Source: Gymnothorax reevesii (lineage: Eukaryota; Chordata; Actinopteri; Anguilliformes; Muraenidae). Taken from it: a DNA stretch of 64,000 nt. Of the stretch, positions 59,040 through 64,000 are shown piece by piece. The notes under the pieces were generated by a model, which made no database searches, was not told where the DNA came from, and was given only the letters and a program-made list of their open reading frames with translations. How positions within the stretch are numbered: position 1 is the first letter of the stretch; each line of letters begins with the position of its first letter. A program made the translations under genes and the position numbers. Where the stretch lies: positions 33,429,611 through 33,493,610 of the forward strand of contig CM056592.1 of assembly GCA_029721435.1 (NCBI GenBank). The letters are read 5' to 3'.

Positions 59040-59304
59040 GTGAGCCTCATTGGCAAAGCAAGACGTCAAATGCCTTTACAAAACTCTGACAAAGCCGAAC
59101 TCAAGATATAATCGTCCAGATCAAATTATATACCTGGTATTGCCAGGTTCCATAAATCAAGAATGAATCAGACTTTCTGGCAAGGGAACAACATTGAAAA
59201 GAAAAGAGAAGAAGAGTGAAGTATGATGATCTTTTAAAGGTAATAATCTCGACTTGCAGAGAGTTTGAATCCCTTCCCCTCTTTCACAGGACATGGTTTG
59301 CTGA

Positions 59305-59330
59305 TTAAATAAATAAATAAATAAATAAAT
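59305..59330. repeat. (AAAT)n microsatellite
   Basis: Six near-perfect AAAT units. It lies in the proposed intron before the last exon. Confidence 0.9.
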
Positions 59331-59450
59331 TCAACCGATCAACTGTTACTCCTCACGGTTGCTGGTTGCTGGTGGGATATGCACTATACTATACACACTA
59401 TGATATACATAATGATATCTTTCAATTATTTCCAATTTTTAATTTTTCAG

Positions 59451-59470
59451 GGGCTCCCAAGAAGAAGCAT

Positions 59471-59472
<2 letters not shown>
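59451..59472 (+). CDS. Candidate last coding exon and stop
   Basis: The acceptor TTTTTAATTTTTCAG at 59450 is followed by sequence which, in the phase left by the 26-nt exon, reads R-GSQEEA and stops at TGA 59470-59472. The predicted C-terminus would be IYGLVYWKRGSQEEA. An (AG)n tract follows in the would-be 3' untranslated region, and an AATAAA signal occurs at 59752. Phase agreement across three segments is the main support. Confidence 0.3.

Positions 59473-59512
<40 letters not shown>
59473..59512. repeat. (AG)n microsatellite
   Basis: Pure AG repeat of about 20 units directly after the proposed stop codon. Confidence 0.95.
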
Positions 59513-59514
<2 letters not shown>

Positions 59515-59519
59515 CCTTA

Positions 59520-61730
59520 CCTAAGGTCAGATGTGAGAGTTCTTCCCAACTGTAGATGTGACTCAGAGTTGCGATGAACTAACCAGGGGCTCAAACCAGA
59601 AACTGTACAGTAGTCAGTCAGGCAAGAGTACCTCTCTGTCAGGTCAAAAGCTTAAAATTAATTTAATCTGATTCTTTTAATCTGAGAATCAAGGTCCTTC
59701 AATCACACAGTCAACACAGGCTTGACTCATTCTATATTAGCTACAGCGAACAATAAATGCAAACACAAATATCAAATGAACTTCAAGTGCTGCCGCTATC
59801 CTTTTGCGATTGGCTTTTTGTTCGCTATGCAAACATTGGCATCAGCTGACACAAATTGCTAGAATAATACACAGGCAGTATCGTTTTCACAAACATACAG
59901 CGCTTTTCAATAACTGCCCTATTCATGGTCTATAAATAATGTATTTTGTCAGAAAATGAAACCTGAAATGCACTCGCTCTTCTTAAGTCTTGTGTAGCCC
60001 TGTAATGATTCACCTGGTGCTCATGTTCATGTGCGGAAACACACTCTAATAAGGACCAGTACGGCGAGCCTTAAAATAGATAAAATAGAATTTAAAAGTG
60101 CCCTGAACTGTGTGTTTACTTGCTTGAAACCCCTCGGGAACACATCGCGGTGCATTCTTATCTTCAGAGACAACAACAGAGCATGCTGGGAAAAGTAAGT
60201 TCAGGAGGTATCTGGCTAGGAAGTCAAGCAAAAAAGGAGGGCCTCCCTGGAAAGCATTCGGCTGGTTTTTGTTTTAGCTCTTTATTGATCAAACTGGAGT
60301 GGTATTTGGAAAACGCAAACCTCCGCCAAGGCTAATAGGTCACTCTTCTTTGATACGCAAATCTGCAAGCATAGCCATTGTATTTCTAAAACCAGGTATG
60401 TTTTATCAATATTGAACTTCACTACCATCTACTGGATCTTGTAATGTATGCCATATATTCTGCCTTGGTGGCCAAATGTCGGATTTAATGTTAACAAAAG
60501 TGAAAAGTACTTTGTGTCCACTCCATGTTTCAGTTTTTATGTAATCCTGAAAACTAACCGATAGATTAACGAAATCACTCATAGAGCAAAAACACAAGAC
60601 AAAACTGAGTATTTTAGAATTGGTCCCATGTCATTTCTTGGAAGGGTCGATAATGACCAAATTTTTGACCTTTCAAAAACCTTGAATCTGACCTTCAACC
60701 TTGACCTTCCAAAAACTAGTTTTCACAAGTAACAAATACAATCAATCACATAATGACCTTTGGGAGGTAATAAATCTCTCAGTTATACTGCTAACTCTCC
60801 TTAACCGAAGAACTTAACCTTGATTGGAGGTGATTTGGTTTCTGGTATTGAAAGAAAAACAAAGACCTGCTGACTATGTGGCCGTCCATGACCAGGAATG
60901 AAGGTCGCTGCTACGCGGCTCATTTACACCTCTTCATTATGCAAAAAAGACTGGAACAATGACAGCAATAGAGCATTTGGATAATTGTTGGGTGACTGAT
61001 GAAGTGCGAGTTATATCATTTCATATTCATACAGTGCAGTATTCACACGCAAAGCCATGATCGTTGTGTCAGAAGCAAATGGGCTGGGAATTGTTCACCT
61101 CACAATCTCGCCAAGCTGCGCAGAGCTGGAGTCTGAATGCCACTTTGAGTCATTAATATTCCGGTCCCATCATGCCCTTTCAGGAGGGATGAGATGAGAG
61201 CGCTTCGATAACTGAAGTAGATGCCAATGGAGGCGATTCGCTGAATTGTCTGAAACCTGACCAGCAAGCGAAACCCTTTCCATAATCCTCTTGAGCAGCA
61301 ATTAATGAGTGTAATTAGGCCATTTCTTTCATACTTTTGTTTCAAGCTCTGTCTTGGCTGATCCCTGCTACTTATTGCGCACAATTCTAAAAGAGTGTGA
61401 GAGACATAGTAAAGTGTTGAAATTATATTTGATTTGTTTGATAGAAAGTCAAGAGCCTATAAGAAAGGATGCAAATATCTCTTAACCTGTTTTTCATGAA
61501 CTCCTGGGTGAGTCTGCAATCAACTGAGGGTGCAGATTTAAAGAGAATATGCCTTCCAATTTGATTCTGTTTCAGATTCATAAATGACAAAATGGCTGAA
61601 CTTGTGTGTGTATCCTGTGAGTCGCATGAGTTTATGTTCATGTGTCGGTGAAGACAAGATTGAGTTGTCCAAATATGCAAAATCATATATTGACTTTTTT
61701 TTTTATTGACTATATTTTTTAGCCACAGTG
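59520..61730. other. Gene-free stretch
   Basis: No transposon end recognised. A possible polyadenylation signal AATAAA lies at 59752. A 27-base segment with good splice sites lies at 60168-60194 (see findings). A few repeated 'GACCTT' motifs occur at 60660-60710. Confidence 0.4.
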
Positions 61731-61733
61731 TTT

Positions 61734-62037
61734 GTTGACACTTTACTTGAAGGTACCGTCATAAGAGTGACATGACACTGCCATAACTGTTACATGTATC
61801 ATGTAACAGTTATGACAGTGTCATCTCACTCTTATGACATGTAACAGTTATGGCAGTGTCATGTCACTCTTATGATGAAGTTGTCACAATCAAGACAACG
61901 CAAACAATCTCAACTTATCGTCTCAAAAACCAAATAACACTTAATGACAACGTTTATGACATTGACATAATGTTTATGACATGTTCATGACTGTCTCATG
62001 TCCCTATTATGACGATACCTTCAAGTAAAGTGTTATC
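61734..62037. mobile_element. 304-bp hAT-like miniature element
   Basis: The ends GTTGACACTTTACTTGAAGG and, inversely, GATAACACTTTACTTGAAGG match at 18 of 20 bases. The flanks CAGTGTTT and CAGTGTAT form an 8-base duplication with one change, as expected of hAT-type transposition. Inside, an arm at about 61759-61796 pairs with an adjacent arm that is itself duplicated in tandem (61801-61838 and 61839-61876, 38 bases each). There is no coding frame. This end type is abundant in fish. Confidence 0.8.
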
Positions 62038-62044
62038 CAGTGTA

Positions 62045-63745
62045 TTTGCAGAAATAGCACATGCTAACAGTTCGAAGCGCAAGCCTGGCTATCATGGGAC
62101 TTGAAGGCTCATTGACTCTCGCTGTGTCCCCGCTGACTCGTAGCAGCCTCCGCTAACTCCTGACAGATGCAGGTGGTGCTGCTACGGCAGCCACATTTTT
62201 CCTGGGAAAGCAAGTTCAGGAAAAGCCAGATTCAAGCCTAAACCAGCAAAAGTGAGTGTTTTTTTTAAATACTGTTTTGTCTTTTAATAAGTGTCTCAAG
62301 GGTGAGGAGGTTAAGAATGTTAAAAATTAAATAATGTAGGACCACTTCTTCCATTTTGGGGAAGCAGAGCTTTCCATGTTACACTTAAGTCAATTACGTA
62401 CAAATTCAACATTTTCTAGTATCCGTTGTATATGTCTGACGGGCAATGTTAGCGGTTAATGCTGCGAGTGTTATAGCGCAGCTTCACTGACAGACTCATT
62501 AGCTGAAGCATGTACATCATATTAAATTAAATTACTGGGATTGATGCTACCTGAGTGAGGCCGTGTCTGTCAATGTGTTTTTTCTTGTTCTGTTTTTTTT
62601 TTTTAGATTAGTCTGGTGTCCAGTTTAAGAATGAGAAAAACATTTTTACTAGTCATGAACTCAGAGCGCACATTTCAATGGTGGCCGCTGCAGATTGCGA
62701 ACCTATTTAAAATCTCTGGAAAGAAAGATGTTGCAGGCTGTCACGCCACATTGAAATCCTCACATGTCCCCCAGTGGTAATTCACATGCTTGGAAGAGCA
62801 GTTTTTTTCAAAGCGCCCAAGCTCTGGGAGGAAGCTCTGAGCAGTTTGTGTACCCAAAGCACAAATTATTCTTCGGGGGCGTGGATCGGGTGCCACCTCA
62901 GGTCCCAGATGCAGTCGGGGGGGTTGGGGGGGAATATTAAATGCCCACCAAATGTTGCCAGGCTTTTGCCGGAGGTGATATATTGTTGAGAATAAATCAC
63001 AGCTCAGAGACAAGGGAGAGGAAAATTCACTTGGTGACACCAATTTCTGACTGACACCTGTGATATATCGCTAAGACGTTCCTTTTAAAGGTTATTTGAT
63101 TGTGATAGTTTGGAGATGGGGCAAAAACAAAGCGTCAGAGACAGTGGTAGCTAACAGCAGGGAAGAGAGGGAACTGAAGACGGCCATCTTGTGCCTCCCA
63201 GAAATATTTTAATTTATTCCCCCAGACTGCACATACCTGTGCTCTCGTACATTTAGTGCCTGCCAAAATTTAGCCCTTGTGAAAGACACAGCCCTTAGCT
63301 TTTTTTTCTTCTGGAATGGGACAGTACTATTTTTGATCACTGAAAACAAAGAGGTCAAAACAAGTAAATACAAGTAAATAATCAATACCCACCAGTGAGG
63401 ATATCCAGACGGCACCAACAGATTATTCTGATGCAAAATGAGCATTTTTTTTTAATTTATGTAAAGGAATGTTGTATGTTTTTTTTTTTTTTTAATTTAG
63501 TCAGACCAATTTTAAACAACCTAAATGATGTATACAGTAACAGTCAAAACTTCTGACATCCCCACATTTTTCCTACAATGCATATTAAATAAATAAATGA
63601 GCAGCCTTTATTTTGCAAAAGAAAAGATCTAATTCTTAAATCAAACTATCCAACATTTGCTGTCATAATTGCTGAGCATACTCATATATACAGTTATACA
63701 GTATATAAGTATATATATATATATATATATACAGTATATAAATAT
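62045..63745. other. Gene-free stretch with simple repeats
   Basis: G-rich runs lie at 62917-62931, T runs at 62595-62605 and 63478-63493, and (TA)n at 63711-63730. 'CAGTAACAGTCAAAACTTCT' at about 63537 faintly resembles another Tc1-type end, but no partner was found. Confidence 0.4.
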
Positions 63746-63750
63746 ATATA

Positions 63751-64000
63751 CAGCGCCCTCAATAATTATTGGCACCCCTGTTTAAGATGTGTTAAAAGCC
63801 TTAAAATAAATTCAATTTTTACTGCAGAAGCATACTCTCACACTGAAAATTACAGAAAAATGTAACCTTCAACTCAATTGAATTTTAAGGGAAAAAAATC
63901 CTTGAATAAGAAATAATTTTTTTTTCATAAAATCACCAGTTACACAATTATTGGCACCCCTAACAATTCCTAGAAAATAAATGTATTTCTGTCATTTCTA
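63751..64000 (+). mobile_element. Tc1-like element, left end, cut by window edge
   Basis: After TA, CAGCGCCCTCAATAATTATT and GGCACCCCTG form the outer terminal repeat. A second copy of its core (ACAATTATTGGCACCCCT) lies about 185 bases further in, at 63944-63961. Two direct repeats inside one terminal repeat is the IR/DR layout of some fish Tc1-like transposons. The related terminal sequence at 42285 belongs to the same family. The rest lies outside the window. Confidence 0.7.

Overview
The window looks like non-coding chromosomal DNA from a ray-finned fish, probably a teleost. It is AT-rich with long gene-free stretches and many microsatellites. Its mobile-element mix is typical of teleosts: several Tc1-like families, hAT-like and Harbinger-like elements, short-inverted-repeat elements, solo LTRs with 5-bp target duplications, a CR1/L2-type LINE, a probable Penelope-like remnant, and the common fish repeat ending in a 'GGCCGGATTCAAACCC' block. 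No bacterial operon structure, rRNA, tRNA or CRISPR array was found. The species cannot be fixed from the sequence.

Layout. 1-4.2 kb: no gene seen, with simple repeats and one old fish repeat. 4.23-5.92 kb: a 56-copy, 30-bp minisatellite that gives long but artefactual open frames on both strands. 5.9-19.4 kb: mostly unannotatable AT-rich DNA, with a candidate promoter and first exon near 12.6 kb, a 110-bp hairpin element with a 7-bp target duplication at 14.74 kb, and a Tc1-type end at 11.5 kb. 19.4-30.0 kb: dense repeats, including a 5' half of a Tc1-like transposon, a LINE tail, an unrecognised coding-like fragment (minus strand, 20.8-21.0 kb), a complete 891-bp non-autonomous Tc1-type element, an inverted-repeat array at 24.1 kb, and a 1.3-kb solo LTR inserted inside an older Tc1-like transposase. 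30-45 kb: sparser, with a 90-bp spacerless palindrome (33.72 kb), a 1226-bp solo LTR with a perfect duplication (35.16-36.38 kb) and several small elements.

45.3-50.8 kb is a nested stack. A minus-strand LINE is split by a 2572-bp Harbinger-like element (3-bp TAT duplication). That element carries a Tc1 derivative which kept only the transposase DNA-binding region, plus a second partial copy of the same derivative. 52.2-56.5 kb holds a second stack: a hAT-like element of 3521 bp containing LTR material, including a 445-bp solo LTR with a perfect 5-bp duplication, with a sister solo LTR just outside it.

57.5-59.5 kb holds a Penelope-like remnant (minus), followed by the best candidate for a host gene: three plus-strand segments with consensus splice sites and compatible phases (318 bp, 26 bp, then a last exon ending at a stop). 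I could not name the protein. If it is real, much of the window may be intron, but the link to the 12.6-kb candidate first exon is speculation. The rest of the window is gene-free as far as I can see, and it ends inside another Tc1-like terminal repeat.
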